Shown: positions 35,581 to 44,167, counted from the first letter of the stretch. The stretch is DNA of 64,000 nt from Pseudorhodoplanes sinuspersici (GCF_002119765.1 NZ_CP021112.1:3528501-3592500); one strand, 5' to 3'. The notes: generated by a model not told the origin, from the sequence alone. Numbers and translations: made by a program.

Positions 35581-36303
35581 TCAGCCGAGCGTATCGGTGA
35601 CGACGCGCGGGAATAGCGTCTGATAGGCTTCGCCGTAGGTCATCGGGATGCCGGTGTTGCGCGAGCCCTGGATGCCGCGGTTGAGTGCCACGCGCTCGTA
35701 ATAATGCCAAAGGTGCTTCTGCGCCGCGAGGATCTGGAACGCCTTGTATTTGGTCTCCCAGACGTCGTCGATCTTGAGGATCAGATCCGGCTTGTAGTCG
35801 CATTGTTCGGGCTGGTGCGGTTCGAACAGATAAACCGGCGGCGCGGAGTATTGGTACTTCGCCCCGGGCTTATGGCCCATCGCCTGCGCGACCACCCGCG
35901 TTTCCTGCGCAAAATGCGCGGCATTTGGATGATCGAAGTTGTAGGGATCCTTCAGCGCGTGCGTGAGCACGAATGACGGGTTAAGTTCGCGATAGATATC
36001 GACCATGCGGTCGAAATGTGCCTCGTTGAGTTTGAGCGGATAGTCGCCGCAATCGAAGAATTCGATCTCCGCGCCAAGCAATTCTGCTGCGCGCTCTGCT
36101 TCGTCCTTGCGGCCGGCCTTGACCTTTTCCAGCGTTGCGCCCGCTTCCTTCCAGGCGAACTGGCTCTCGCCGCGTTCGCCGAAGCTCATGCAGACGATCT
36201 TCATGCGATAGCCCTTCTTCGCGTGATGGGCGATAGCGCCGCCTGCACGCCAGACGAAATCGCCCGGATGGGCTGTGACGACGAGCCCGGTTTTCTGAGA
36301 CAT
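35581..36303 (-). CDS. galB: 4-oxalomesaconate hydratase-like PIG-L family protein (GalB type)
   Basis: The 240-residue protein is a LmbE/PIG-L fold zinc enzyme: VVTAHPGDFVWRAGGAIAHH has the His12 and Asp15 zinc ligands, and LTHALKDPYNFDHPNAAHF supplies the remaining His. Although most PIG-L members are deacetylases, the FVWRAGGAIA segment and the FGERGES segment resemble GalB of Pseudomonas putida, which hydrates 4-oxalomesaconate. The ATG at 36303 follows GGAG by six bases. It sits 18 bp before the aldolase gene, in the order expected for the pathway. Confidence 0.85.
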   Translation of the reverse strand: MSQKTGLVVTAHPGDFVWRAGGAIAHHAKKGYRMKIVCMSFGERGESQFAWKEAGATLEKVKAGRKDEAERAAELLGAEIEFFDCGDYPLKLNEAHFDRMVDIYRELNPSFVLTHALKDPYNFDHPNAAHFAQETRVVAQAMGHKPGAKYQYSAPPVYLFEPHQPEQCDYKPDLILKIDDVWETKYKAFQILAAQKHLWHYYERVALNRGIQGSRNTGIPMTYGEAYQTLFPRVVTDTLG

Positions 36304-36345
36304 GTGAACTCCATCTTCCATTGTGAGGTGAGGCAGTGCGTCGGC

Positions 36346-37005
36346 TCAAAAATGGCCGCGCCTTGTGTCTTCAATCGCCTGCGTCAGCAGTTGTTTGAAA
36401 TTGAGAAGATGCTGACGCATGGCCGTCTCGGCCGCATCGGCGTCACCGGCACAGATCGCATCGACGATGAGTTGATGTTCGGCAAGCGAGGTGGCGGGCC
36501 GGCCCGGCGCCAGGATCACCCGGTATTGCAGCCGCACGAGATGCGACTTGAGCGTTTGTAGGATACGATTGGCAGTTTCGTTGCCGGAGATCCGCTGAAT
36601 CTCCCGGTGCAACGTCGCATTGCAAACGGAGAAAGCGGGGTAGTCCGCATCTTCGACTGCCCGCACCATCTCCGCTTCGCTCTGGCGCAGCGCGGCGTGG
36701 TCTGCCGGTGTGGCCCGTTCGGCCGCACGTCGCGCCACCATGACTTCGATGGCAAGGCGTGTCTCCGCGATCTCGACCGCCTCCGTGTCGGAGACGAGGC
36801 GCACACGGGCGCCGCGATTGGGCTCGCGCACGACCAGACCTTCCTGGTCGAGCATCGCCAGCGCCATACGGATATTAGCGCGGTTGACGGCGAAGGATCG
36901 CGCCAGGTCGGCCTCGATCAGCCGCTCATTCGGCAGCAGCTGGCCGCGTGCGATCGCCTCGCGCAAGCGCGCAGTCACGTCCGAAGAGGCGCCAGGAACA
37001 TTCAT
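36346..37005 (-). CDS. GntR family transcriptional regulator, FadR/FCD subfamily
   Basis: The 219-residue protein has an N-terminal winged helix (about 8-72: LPNERLIEADLARSFAVNRA, then GLVVREPNRGARV) and an FCD effector domain (about 80-205), including TLHREIQRISGN, whose His belongs to the metal-binding set. It lies upstream of the GalB/GalC-like genes on the same strand and is divergent from the Pht5-like gene. Two TNGTNNACNA operators lie in the shared promoter region, so it probably represses both directions until an aromatic intermediate binds. Confidence 0.92.
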   Translation of the reverse strand: MNVPGASSDVTARLREAIARGQLLPNERLIEADLARSFAVNRANIRMALAMLDQEGLVVREPNRGARVRLVSDTEAVEIAETRLAIEVMVARRAAERATPADHAALRQSEAEMVRAVEDADYPAFSVCNATLHREIQRISGNETANRILQTLKSHLVRLQYRVILAPGRPATSLAEHQLIVDAICAGDADAAETAMRQHLLNFKQLLTQAIEDTRRGHF

Positions 37006-37014
37006 CTGTAGTCG

Positions 37015-37024
37015 TGGTATACAA
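37015..37024. promoter_or_regulatory. GntR (FCD) operator candidate 1
   Basis: TGGTATACAA fits the TNGTNNACNA consensus of FadR-subfamily GntR regulators. It lies ten bases from the gntR start. Confidence 0.6.
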
Positions 37025-37037
37025 TTTCGTTATCTAG

Positions 37038-37049
37038 ATTGTTGACAAT
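37038..37049. promoter_or_regulatory. GntR (FCD) operator candidate 2
   Basis: ATTGTTGACAAT has perfect 5-bp arms around a TG centre and contains TTGTTGACAA, matching TNGTNNACNA. It lies about 24 bp (centre to centre) from site 1, within the gntR-pht5-like divergent intergenic region. Confidence 0.7.
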
Positions 37050-37109
37050 TTTGGCGCGTCTGTAAAGTTCTCATCCGGTAAACTGGCAAATACCCGGGAG
37101 TGCTCCGCA

Positions 37110-37979
37110 ATGACCGATGGCCCTGTCACCCTGCGCGTCGCCATCGGCGATTATCCGCATACGCTGCCTTTGAAACGCGGGGAGATCACGTCGCCATTGC
37201 TGAATGTGGAATATATCGACGTGAAACCGATGCATCTGGCGGCCAAGCCGATGGTGCGGGAGCACGCCTATGACATCGGTGAGATGGCGCTGGTCACCGT
37301 GCTGCAGGCCAAGGCCTATAACAAGGGCCTCCGGCTGTTGCCGGCGGCGATGCTCTCGCGCTTTCAGCACCACACATGCCTTTACAACTCTGCTCGCGGT
37401 GAATTGCGCCCGGCCGATCTCGCCGGCAAGCGTATTGGTGTACGTTCCTACAGCCAGACGACCGGTGTTTATATTCGGGGCATCATCGAGAACGATTACG
37501 GCGTCGATCTCAGCGGCGTGCAATGGGTGACGTTCGAGAATGGTCACGTTGCCGAAGCCAAGGATCCTGACGAGGTGATCCGGGCACCGGCTGGCAAGGA
37601 CATCACCCAGATGCTGATCGATGGCGAACTCGATGCGGCGATCTATGGTGCCGCTATGCCGAACGACCCGCGGCTCAAAAGCGTGATCCCGGACCCGCAC
37701 GCAGCCGCGTTGGCCTGGTACGGCAAGCACCATGTCGTGCCGGTCAACCACATGGTAGTCACGACCGACGAAATGATGCAGGCGCAGCCGCAAGCGGTAT
37801 CCGAGTTCTACCGGCTGCTGGAAGAGGGCAAGAAGGCCACGGGCCTGCCCAAGCCCGGCGAGATCGACACTGTGCTGTTCGGCCGCGAGGAAAACCGGCC
37901 CTGCCTTGAGATGCTGATCTCATTTGCCGTCCAGCAGAACCTGCTCCCGCGGCGGCTTTCGGTCGACGAGCTTTGGTGA
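37110..37979 (+). CDS. 4,5-dihydroxyphthalate decarboxylase-like (Pht5-type) protein
   Basis: The 289-residue product has the SBP-like two-lobe fold typical of Pht5-type enzymes: TLRVAIGDYPHTLPLKRGE at the start, KPMHLAAKPMVREHAYDIGE, RIGVRSYSQTTGVYIRGIIE, and NDPRLKSVIPDPHAAALAWY. There is no signal peptide, in agreement with an enzyme rather than a periplasmic receptor. Pht5 decarboxylates 4,5-dihydroxyphthalate to protocatechuate; the nearby GalB- and GalC-like genes would act later on protocatechuate after ring cleavage, but ring-cleaving ligAB genes are not in the window. Some relatives have other decarboxylase functions. Confidence 0.82.
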   Translation: MTDGPVTLRVAIGDYPHTLPLKRGEITSPLLNVEYIDVKPMHLAAKPMVREHAYDIGEMALVTVLQAKAYNKGLRLLPAAMLSRFQHHTCLYNSARGELRPADLAGKRIGVRSYSQTTGVYIRGIIENDYGVDLSGVQWVTFENGHVAEAKDPDEVIRAPAGKDITQMLIDGELDAAIYGAAMPNDPRLKSVIPDPHAAALAWYGKHHVVPVNHMVVTTDEMMQAQPQAVSEFYRLLEEGKKATGLPKPGEIDTVLFGREENRPCLEMLISFAVQQNLLPRRLSVDELW

Positions 37980-38039
37980 CAGCGGCTGGTTTCGTTAATC
38001 GGTCTTAAGGACTTCAATCAGGGACGCGCTTTTCGAGAG

Positions 38040-38052
38040 CCTAATAATTAGG
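38040..38052. promoter_or_regulatory. Perfect 13-bp palindrome upstream of urtA
   Basis: CCTAATAATTAGG is a perfect palindrome around a central A, about 190 bp before urtA and 120 bp upstream of the sigma-54 promoter core. Its position suits an enhancer-type site, but it does not match the NtrC consensus. Confidence 0.35.
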
Positions 38053-38158
38053 CGAGTTGATCAAAACGAGTGCTGCCTACCACATTTGCATAATCCGCAG
38101 GCAGCGCTTTGCAATGAATCTCCTCTCAAACTCAGAGGCTTAGTAGCGGAAGCGGGGC

Positions 38159-38174
38159 TTGGCACAACCCTTGC
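38159..38174 (+). promoter_or_regulatory. Sigma-54 (RpoN) promoter of the urt operon
   Basis: TTGGCACAACCCTTGC matches the -24/-12 consensus TGGCAC-N5-TTGC with the GG and GC dinucleotides 12 bp apart. Transcription would begin near 38185, about 54 bp before the urtA start. Nitrogen-regulated (NtrC-dependent) expression of urea uptake is expected in this group. Confidence 0.85.
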
Positions 38175-38238
38175 GATCTCTGCTGCAGCGCGAGAATGCC
38201 GGGTTCGCTGGCGCGCGTGTCGAGCAGAGGAAACAACA

Positions 38239-39555
38239 ATGATTCACTCTTTGCATGCGGTCGCTGAGCGACCGATTGCCCGCCGATGGCTCGCCGCCAC
38301 GGCCGGTTTGGCACTATCGATGGCGGCGATTCTGCCCGCCAAGGCGCAGGAAACGATTAAGGTCGGTATTCTCCATTCATTGTCGGGCACCATGGCGATC
38401 AGCGAAACCACGCTGAAAGACGTGATGCTCATGCTCATAGAAGAGCAAAATAAGAAGGGTGGTCTGCTCGGGAAGAAGCTTGAGGCCGTTGTTGTCGACC
38501 CTGCTTCTAACTGGCCACTCTTCGCGGAAAAGGCGCGCGAGCTGATCACCAAGGAAAAGGTCGCTGCCGTGTTCGGCTGCTGGACCTCGGTCTCCCGCAA
38601 ATCCGTCCTGCCGGTGTTCAAGGAACTGAACTCGATCCTGTTCTATCCCGTGCAATACGAGGGTGAGGAGAGCGAGCGCAACGTCTTCTATACCGGTGCT
38701 GCTCCCAACCAGCAGGCGATCCCGGCTGTCGACTACCTGATGAAGGAAGAGAAGGTGCAGCGCTGGGTGCTGGAAGGCACCGACTACGTCTATCCGCGCA
38801 CCACCAACAAGATCCTTGAGGCTTATCTGAAGTCCAAGGGCGTCAAGGACGAAGATATCTCGATCAACTACACCCCGTTCGGTCACTCTGACTGGCAGAC
38901 CCGCGTCGCCGACATCGTGAAGTTCGGTTCGGCCGGCAAGAAGACCGCCGTGGTCTCGACCATCAACGGCGACGCCAACGTCCCCTTCTACAAGGAGCTC
39001 GGCAATCGCGGTGTGCAGGCAAAGGACATCCCGGTCGTTGCCTTCTCGGTCGGCGAAGAAGAACTTGCCGGCATCGACACCAAACCGCTGGTCGGCCATC
39101 TCGCCGCCTGGAACTACTTCGAGTCGATCGATACGCCGGCGAACAAGGAATTCATCGCCAAGTGGAAGGCCTTCACGAAGAATCCGAAGCGCGTCTCCAA
39201 CGATCCGATGGAAGCACATGTCGTCGGCTTCGCCATGTGGGTGGAAGCTGTGAAGAAGGCCGGCACCACCGATCCCGACAAGGTGATCGATGCGCTGCCT
39301 GGCACCAAGGCGCCGAACCTGACCGGTGGCGTGTCGGAAATGCTGCCGAACCATCACATCACCAAACCGGTGTTCATCGGCGAAGTGAGGGGCGACGGTC
39401 AGTTCGATGTGGTTTGGAAGACCGAAGGTCTTGTTCCGGGCGACGCATGGTCAGACGAACTTCCGGGCTCCAAGGATCTCGAAGCTGATTGGGTCAAGCT
39501 CAAGTGCGGCAACTACAACAAGGTCACCAAGAAGTGCGGTGGTCAGGGCTCTTGA
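38239..39555 (+). CDS. urtA: Urea ABC transporter substrate-binding protein UrtA
   Basis: The 438-residue exported receptor carries a signal peptide (hydrophobic stretch about 25-40, cleavage after AKA) and the urea SBP signature: VGILHSLSGTMAISET, AVFGCWTSVSRKSVLPVFK, FYPVQYEGEESERNVFYTGA and LEGTDYVYPRTTNKIL. These residues are specific to UrtA among the branched-chain-amino-acid-type receptors. The ATG at 38239 follows GAGGAAACAACA; a longer frame starting 38086 crosses the promoter. It is the first gene of urtABCDE. Confidence 0.96.
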   Translation: MIHSLHAVAERPIARRWLAATAGLALSMAAILPAKAQETIKVGILHSLSGTMAISETTLKDVMLMLIEEQNKKGGLLGKKLEAVVVDPASNWPLFAEKARELITKEKVAAVFGCWTSVSRKSVLPVFKELNSILFYPVQYEGEESERNVFYTGAAPNQQAIPAVDYLMKEEKVQRWVLEGTDYVYPRTTNKILEAYLKSKGVKDEDISINYTPFGHSDWQTRVADIVKFGSAGKKTAVVSTINGDANVPFYKELGNRGVQAKDIPVVAFSVGEEELAGIDTKPLVGHLAAWNYFESIDTPANKEFIAKWKAFTKNPKRVSNDPMEAHVVGFAMWVEAVKKAGTTDPDKVIDALPGTKAPNLTGGVSEMLPNHHITKPVFIGEVRGDGQFDVVWKTEGLVPGDAWSDELPGSKDLEADWVKLKCGNYNKVTKKCGGQGS

Positions 39556-39571
39556 CGCTGACGCTATGAAC

Positions 39572-39602
39572 AAGATCGAGGCGGCCAGGCCGCCTCGATC
39601 TT
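39572..39602 (+). terminator. Perfect hairpin between urtA and urtB (attenuator)
   Basis: AAGATCGAGGCGGCC and its exact complement are separated by one base, giving a 13-15 bp stem directly after the urtA stop, followed by a short T-containing stretch (CTTTGG). It probably acts as a partial terminator or 3' stabiliser that raises UrtA output relative to the permeases. Confidence 0.8.
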
Positions 39603-39670
39603 CTTTGGGGCGCGGTGCATTTTCCGTGTCCGTCTCGGTCCAATTCAAGTCCATGTCGGGGCTAGGCGCG

Positions 39671-41281
39671 ATGATGAGATTCTGCGGCCGGTTTGTCGCT
39701 TGTGCGCTGACGCTGTTCTTTCTGGTGATCGTCACGGCGTCGTCCGGGATCAGTCAGACACTCGATGACGCGCTGACCAAGTTCTCCGCAGATTCCTTTG
39801 GTCAGACCGAAGAGGGCATTAACGCCGTTGCGGCGACAGGGTCGCCACGCGCGATTGCCGTCATCGAAGCATTGCAGGCCGGGCAACTTTTCTTCGAGCC
39901 CGCGAGCAAACGTATTTTCATTCGGCAGGGCACCAACACAATCGACGCCGCGACCGGCGCGGCAGCTGATGTTCCGGCCGCCGATCTTAAAACAGTACGC
40001 ATCAACAATCGCCTGCGTCGTGCCATTGAAGCCGCAATCGGCACGTTGACCCTGATGTCGCCGGATGCTCGCCAGCGCCTGACGGCCGCGCAGGCCGTGT
40101 TCAAGTCGCGTGACGCGTCGGCGCTGCCAGCACTCGATGCCGCCATTGCCAAGGAAGCTGACACGCGCGTCAAGCGCGTGCTGAACGAAGCGCGCGCGGC
40201 CGTGATTCTCCACAAGGCTGATGCGTCAGAGGCCGACAAGATCAATGCTGTCGGCGTGATCCGCGCGCGCGGCGATCAGGAAGCCGTGGCGCTGCTGTCC
40301 AACTTGCCCGAAAACACTCCGGCTTCAGCTCAGAAGCAGGCGAAGGATGCCGTAGCCAGCATTCAGACCCGTCTCGCATTCTGGGAGGTGTTGCAGAATG
40401 CCTGGTACGGTCTGTCGCTCGGTTCGGTGCTGCTGCTGGCGGCGATCGGGCTTGCCATCACCTTCGGCGTAATGGGCGTGATCAACATGGCGCATGGCGA
40501 GATGGTGATGCTCGGCGCCTATGTCACATTCGTCGTGCAGGAACTGATCCGTGCTCACAATCCGGCGTTGTTCGATTATTCGCTCGCCATAGCCATTCCA
40601 CTGGCGTTCCTGCTGACGGGGTTGATCGGCATCCTGATCGAGCGGACGGTGATTCAATGGCTCTATGGCCGCGCATTGGAAACCTTGCTGGCGACCTGGG
40701 GCATTTCGCTGATCCTGCAGCAGGCGATCCGCACCGCCTTTGGTCCGACCAACCGTGAAGTCGGCAACCCTTCCTGGATGAGCGGTGCATTCGAACTCGG
40801 CCAGATCACCATCACCTATAATCGCCTCTGGATCATTGTCTTCACGTTGGTGGTGTTTTTTGGTTTGTTGGGCATTCTTCGCTTCACCCGCATCGGACTT
40901 GAGATGCGCGCAGTGACGCAGAACCGCCGCATGGCCGCATCGATGGGGATCAAGACCGCCAATGTCGACATGCTCACCTTTGGTCTTGGTTCCGGAATCG
41001 CCGGACTTGCCGGCGTTGCGTTGTCACAGATCGATAATGTGTCGCCCAATCTCGGCCAGAGCTACATCATCGACTCATTCATGGTCGTGGTGTTCGGCGG
41101 TGTAGGCAATCTCTGGGGCACGTTGGTCGGCGCCTTCACGCTCGGCATCGCGAATAAGTTTCTGGAGCCCTATGCGGGCGCGGTGGTCGCCAAGATCGCC
41201 ATCCTCGTCCTCATCATCCTGTTCATTCAGAAGCGCCCGCGCGGCCTGTTCGCGCTGAAGGGCAGGGCGGTGGAGGCGTGA
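39671..41281 (+). CDS. urtB: Urea ABC transporter permease UrtB
   Basis: The 536-residue protein has a signal-like N-terminal helix, a soluble domain of about 230 residues that is specific to UrtB (helical, with LLSNLPENTPASAQKQAKDAV before the membrane part), and then a LivH-type permease with VLLLAAIGLAITFGVMGVIN and RAVTQNRRMAASMGI as the EAA-like loop. The paired ATGs at 39671/39674 are used; one Met at 39653 is an alternative. A longer in-frame extension overlaps urtA and the hairpin and is unlikely. Confidence 0.94.
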   Translation: MMRFCGRFVACALTLFFLVIVTASSGISQTLDDALTKFSADSFGQTEEGINAVAATGSPRAIAVIEALQAGQLFFEPASKRIFIRQGTNTIDAATGAAADVPAADLKTVRINNRLRRAIEAAIGTLTLMSPDARQRLTAAQAVFKSRDASALPALDAAIAKEADTRVKRVLNEARAAVILHKADASEADKINAVGVIRARGDQEAVALLSNLPENTPASAQKQAKDAVASIQTRLAFWEVLQNAWYGLSLGSVLLLAAIGLAITFGVMGVINMAHGEMVMLGAYVTFVVQELIRAHNPALFDYSLAIAIPLAFLLTGLIGILIERTVIQWLYGRALETLLATWGISLILQQAIRTAFGPTNREVGNPSWMSGAFELGQITITYNRLWIIVFTLVVFFGLLGILRFTRIGLEMRAVTQNRRMAASMGIKTANVDMLTFGLGSGIAGLAGVALSQIDNVSPNLGQSYIIDSFMVVVFGGVGNLWGTLVGAFTLGIANKFLEPYAGAVVAKIAILVLIILFIQKRPRGLFALKGRAVEA

Positions 41282-41301
41282 TATTGATGCGCGTGCAGCA
41301 G

Positions 41302-41445
41302 GCAAGGTTTCGTGTCCCGGACGCGGCGCAGCGTGGAACGGTGCGCTGCAGAGCCGGGACCCAAAGTCATTGGAAATGGGCCCCGGTTCTGCAGCGCATC
41401 ATTGCATGCCGCGCTGCGCCCGGGGAGCGCCATCACGAAAGTGCG
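41302..41445. repeat. Large intergenic palindrome, family E, between urtB and urtC
   Basis: Arms TTTCGTGTCCCGGACGCGGC... and ...GCGCCATCACGAAA enclose internal pairs such as GCTGCAGAGCCGGGACCC/GGCCCCGGTTCTGCAGC. The element fills the 169-bp gap inside an otherwise tightly packed operon, so it must be transcribed; it could form a long RNA stem. Confidence 0.75.
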
Positions 41446-41450
41446 TTTGC

Positions 41451-42611
41451 ATGACCGGCGGGCCAATCATTCGCACGCTGGATCGCAGCGCGATCGTTTT
41501 CCTGACGATTCTGGCGGCCGTCGGGATTCTCATTCCACTATCCAACCTGCTGCTGCCGCCGTCGTCGCCGCTGCATGTGCCGACCTATGCGGTTGCGCTG
41601 TTCGGCAAATATATCTGCTACGCGTTGCTTGCGCTCTCGATCGATCTGATCTGGGGCTATTGCGGCATTCTCTCGCTCGGCCATGGCGCTTTCTTCGCGC
41701 TTGGCGGTTACGCGATGGGCATGTATCTGATGCGGCAGATCGGCACCCGCGGCGTTTACGCCAATCCGGTTCTGCCGGATTTCATGGTCTTCCTGAACTG
41801 GAAGGAGCTGCCGTTCTTCTGGTACGGCTTCCAGTCTTTCCCTTATGCCATGCTGATGGTGCTGCTGGCGCCTGGCGTCCTGGCCTTTGTGTTCGGATGG
41901 TTCGCGTTCCGCTCGCGCGTCACCGGCGTGTATCTGTCGATCATCACCCAGGCGATGACCTTTGCGCTGATGCTGGCGTTCTTCCGCAACGATTTCGGTT
42001 TCGGCGGCAACAATGGCCTGACCGACTTCAAGGACATCCTCGGCTTCAACGTGCAGGCGCAATCGACGCGCGCCGCTTTGTTCGCGATCTCGTGTCTCGC
42101 GCTTGGCATCTGTTTCGTCATCTGCCGTAAGCTGGTGACCTCGAAATTCGGCAAGGTCCTTGTTGCGATCCGCGATGCGGAATCACGGACGCGCTTCCTC
42201 GGCTATCGGGTCGAATCCTACAAGCTGTTTGTCTGGACCGTGTCCGCCTGCATGGCTGGCGTTGCCGGCGCGCTCTATGTGCCTCAGGTCGGCATCATCA
42301 ATCCGGGCGAGTTTGCACCGGCCAATTCCATCGAGGCGGTGATCTGGGTCGCGGTCGGCGGACGCGGCACGCTCACCGGTGCAGTGCTGGGAGCGATCCT
42401 TGTCAATTATGCGAAGACGACATTCACCACAGGCTTCCTCGCGCCTTACTGGCTGTTCCTGCTCGGCGGATTGTTTGTCGGCGTCACCCTGTTTCTGCCG
42501 CGGGGCATCGTGGGCACCATCTCCCATTGGTGGTCCGAGCGACAGGCGCGACGGGCCGCTGTGAGGGGCAGCGAGCCCGTCGCGGATGCCGTCGTGAAGC
42601 CGGCGGAGTGA
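41451..42611 (+). CDS. urtC: Urea ABC transporter permease UrtC
   Basis: The 386-residue LivM-type permease has about nine to ten transmembrane segments. Typical features are DLIWGYCGILSLGHGAFFAL near residue 65, an EAA-like loop at VLVAIRDAESRTRFLGYRVE, and WVAVGGRGTLTGAVLGAI. The ATG at 41451 lies just after the large palindrome; the frame continues upstream through the repeat, without signal. It pairs with UrtB to form the pore. Confidence 0.94.
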   Translation: MTGGPIIRTLDRSAIVFLTILAAVGILIPLSNLLLPPSSPLHVPTYAVALFGKYICYALLALSIDLIWGYCGILSLGHGAFFALGGYAMGMYLMRQIGTRGVYANPVLPDFMVFLNWKELPFFWYGFQSFPYAMLMVLLAPGVLAFVFGWFAFRSRVTGVYLSIITQAMTFALMLAFFRNDFGFGGNNGLTDFKDILGFNVQAQSTRAALFAISCLALGICFVICRKLVTSKFGKVLVAIRDAESRTRFLGYRVESYKLFVWTVSACMAGVAGALYVPQVGIINPGEFAPANSIEAVIWVAVGGRGTLTGAVLGAILVNYAKTTFTTGFLAPYWLFLLGGLFVGVTLFLPRGIVGTISHWWSERQARRAAVRGSEPVADAVVKPAE

Positions 42612-42615
42612 GCGA

Positions 42616-43368
42616 ATGGAAATGCGAACCACGAACGCCTTGCTGTATCTCAACGGCGTCTCCGTCTCCTTCGATGGCTTCAAGGCGCTGAACAATCTGT
42701 CGCTGGCCATCGAGCCCGGCGAGATGCGTGCGATCATCGGGCCAAATGGCGCCGGCAAGACCACGATGATGGATGTCATCACCGGCAAGACGCGGCCGGA
42801 CGAGGGGGATGCCCTGTTCGAAGGTGAGCGCGATCTCACAAAACTTGACGAAACCGAAATTGCCTTGCTCGGTATCGGGCGCAAGTTCCAGAAGCCGACC
42901 GTATTCGAAATGCATTCGGTGGAAGATAATCTGTTGCTGGCGCTGAAGAGTAACAGGACCGCGCGTGCGGCCATCAGTTGGAAGCCCAATGCCGAAGACG
43001 CGCGACGCATTGACCGCATCCTCGATACCATTCGCCTGAATCCGGCCCGCGCGCGGCTGGCCGGCTCATTGTCACATGGCCAGAAACAATGGCTCGAGAT
43101 CGGCATGCTGCTCGGTCAGGAACCTAAGCTGTTGCTGGTGGATGAACCGGTTGCCGGCATGACCGACGCGGAAACGATGCAGACGGCGGAACTGCTGAAG
43201 GAAATCAATCACGAGAAGAGCGTGGTCGTGGTCGAGCACGACATGCATTTCGTGCGCGAACTCGGCGTCAAGGTGACGTGCCTGCACGAAGGCTCGGTGC
43301 TGGCGGAAGGATCGATCGATCAGGTTTCGACCAACGAGCGGGTCGTCGAGGTCTACTTAGGACGGTAG
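42616..43368 (+). CDS. urtD: Urea ABC transporter ATP-binding protein UrtD
   Basis: The 250-residue ATPase has Walker A GPNGAGKTT (residues 42-50), Q-loop KFQKPTVFEMHSVEDN, the UrtD-type signature LSHGQKQWLEIGMLL, Walker B LLLVDEPVAGM and the switch His in VVEHDMHFV. The SHGQ signature in place of SGGQ is characteristic of UrtD. It begins four bases after urtC. Confidence 0.95.
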   Translation: MEMRTTNALLYLNGVSVSFDGFKALNNLSLAIEPGEMRAIIGPNGAGKTTMMDVITGKTRPDEGDALFEGERDLTKLDETEIALLGIGRKFQKPTVFEMHSVEDNLLLALKSNRTARAAISWKPNAEDARRIDRILDTIRLNPARARLAGSLSHGQKQWLEIGMLLGQEPKLLLVDEPVAGMTDAETMQTAELLKEINHEKSVVVVEHDMHFVRELGVKVTCLHEGSVLAEGSIDQVSTNERVVEVYLGR

Positions 43369-43433
43369 CACATGGTCTCGAATAGTGGACGCCGGTCTAC
43401 GGGTCAGGCCATGCGTAGCAAGGCAAAAAGATT

Positions 43434-44129
43434 ATGCTCGACGTAAAGGCCATCGATCTTCATTACGGCGCGGCGCAGGCGCTGCGCGGCGTGTCGCTGG
43501 TTGCAAAACCGGGTGAGGTCACCTGTGTGCTGGGGCGTAACGGCGTCGGCAAGACCAGCTTGCTGCGTGCGATTGTCGGCCAGGAGGCCGTCAGCAAGGG
43601 TGCCATCGAGTGGGACGGCAAGAGCATCAACGGCCTTAAGCCTTATCAGCGTGCCCGTTCCGGCATTGCCTTCGTGCCGCAGGGCCGCGAGATCTTCCCG
43701 TTGTTGACCGTCGAGGAAAACCTCAAAACCGGTTTCGCACCGCTGAAGCGCGATCAACGTGACATACCCGACGATGTCTTCTCGCTGTTTCCGGTGCTGA
43801 ACAACATGCTCCGCCGCCGCGGCGGCGATCTGTCTGGTGGCCAGCAGCAGCAATTGGCGATCGGTCGGGCTCTGGTGATGCGGCCGAAGCTGCTTCTGCT
43901 CGACGAGCCGACCGAAGGCATCCAGCCCTCGATCATCAAGGATATCGGCCGCGCCATTTCCTATTTGCGCGGGCTCGGAACGATGGCGATCGTGCTGGTC
44001 GAACAATATTACGATTTCGCGCGCGAACTGGGCGACCGCTTCGTGGCGATGGATCGCGGTTCGGTGGTCTATTCGTCTGGCAAGGATGACCTCGACGAGC
44101 CGGCTCTGAAGCGCGCGCTGGCGCTCTGA
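43434..44129 (+). CDS. urtE: Urea ABC transporter ATP-binding protein UrtE
   Basis: The 231-residue ATPase has Walker A GRNGVGKT (34-41), the Q-loop region VPQGREIFPLLTVEENL typical of LivF/UrtE, signature LSGGQQQQLAIGRAL, Walker B LLLLDEPTEGIQPSII and a LVEQYYDFA switch region in which Glu-Gln replaces the usual Glu-His, as in many LivF-type subunits. It follows urtD after a 65-bp gap and precedes ureD. Confidence 0.95.
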   Translation: MLDVKAIDLHYGAAQALRGVSLVAKPGEVTCVLGRNGVGKTSLLRAIVGQEAVSKGAIEWDGKSINGLKPYQRARSGIAFVPQGREIFPLLTVEENLKTGFAPLKRDQRDIPDDVFSLFPVLNNMLRRRGGDLSGGQQQQLAIGRALVMRPKLLLLDEPTEGIQPSIIKDIGRAISYLRGLGTMAIVLVEQYYDFARELGDRFVAMDRGSVVYSSGKDDLDEPALKRALAL

Positions 44130-44167
44130 GCGTGAACTTCGTTCGCAGCTTGTGCTAAAAGGCAGTC

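Noticed and set aside
38072-38105. NtrC-binding site upstream of the urt sigma-54 promoter
   Set aside because: The GCTGCCT/AGGCAGC pair is separated by 20 bp and does not match the NtrC consensus; recorded only as an unassigned dyad.
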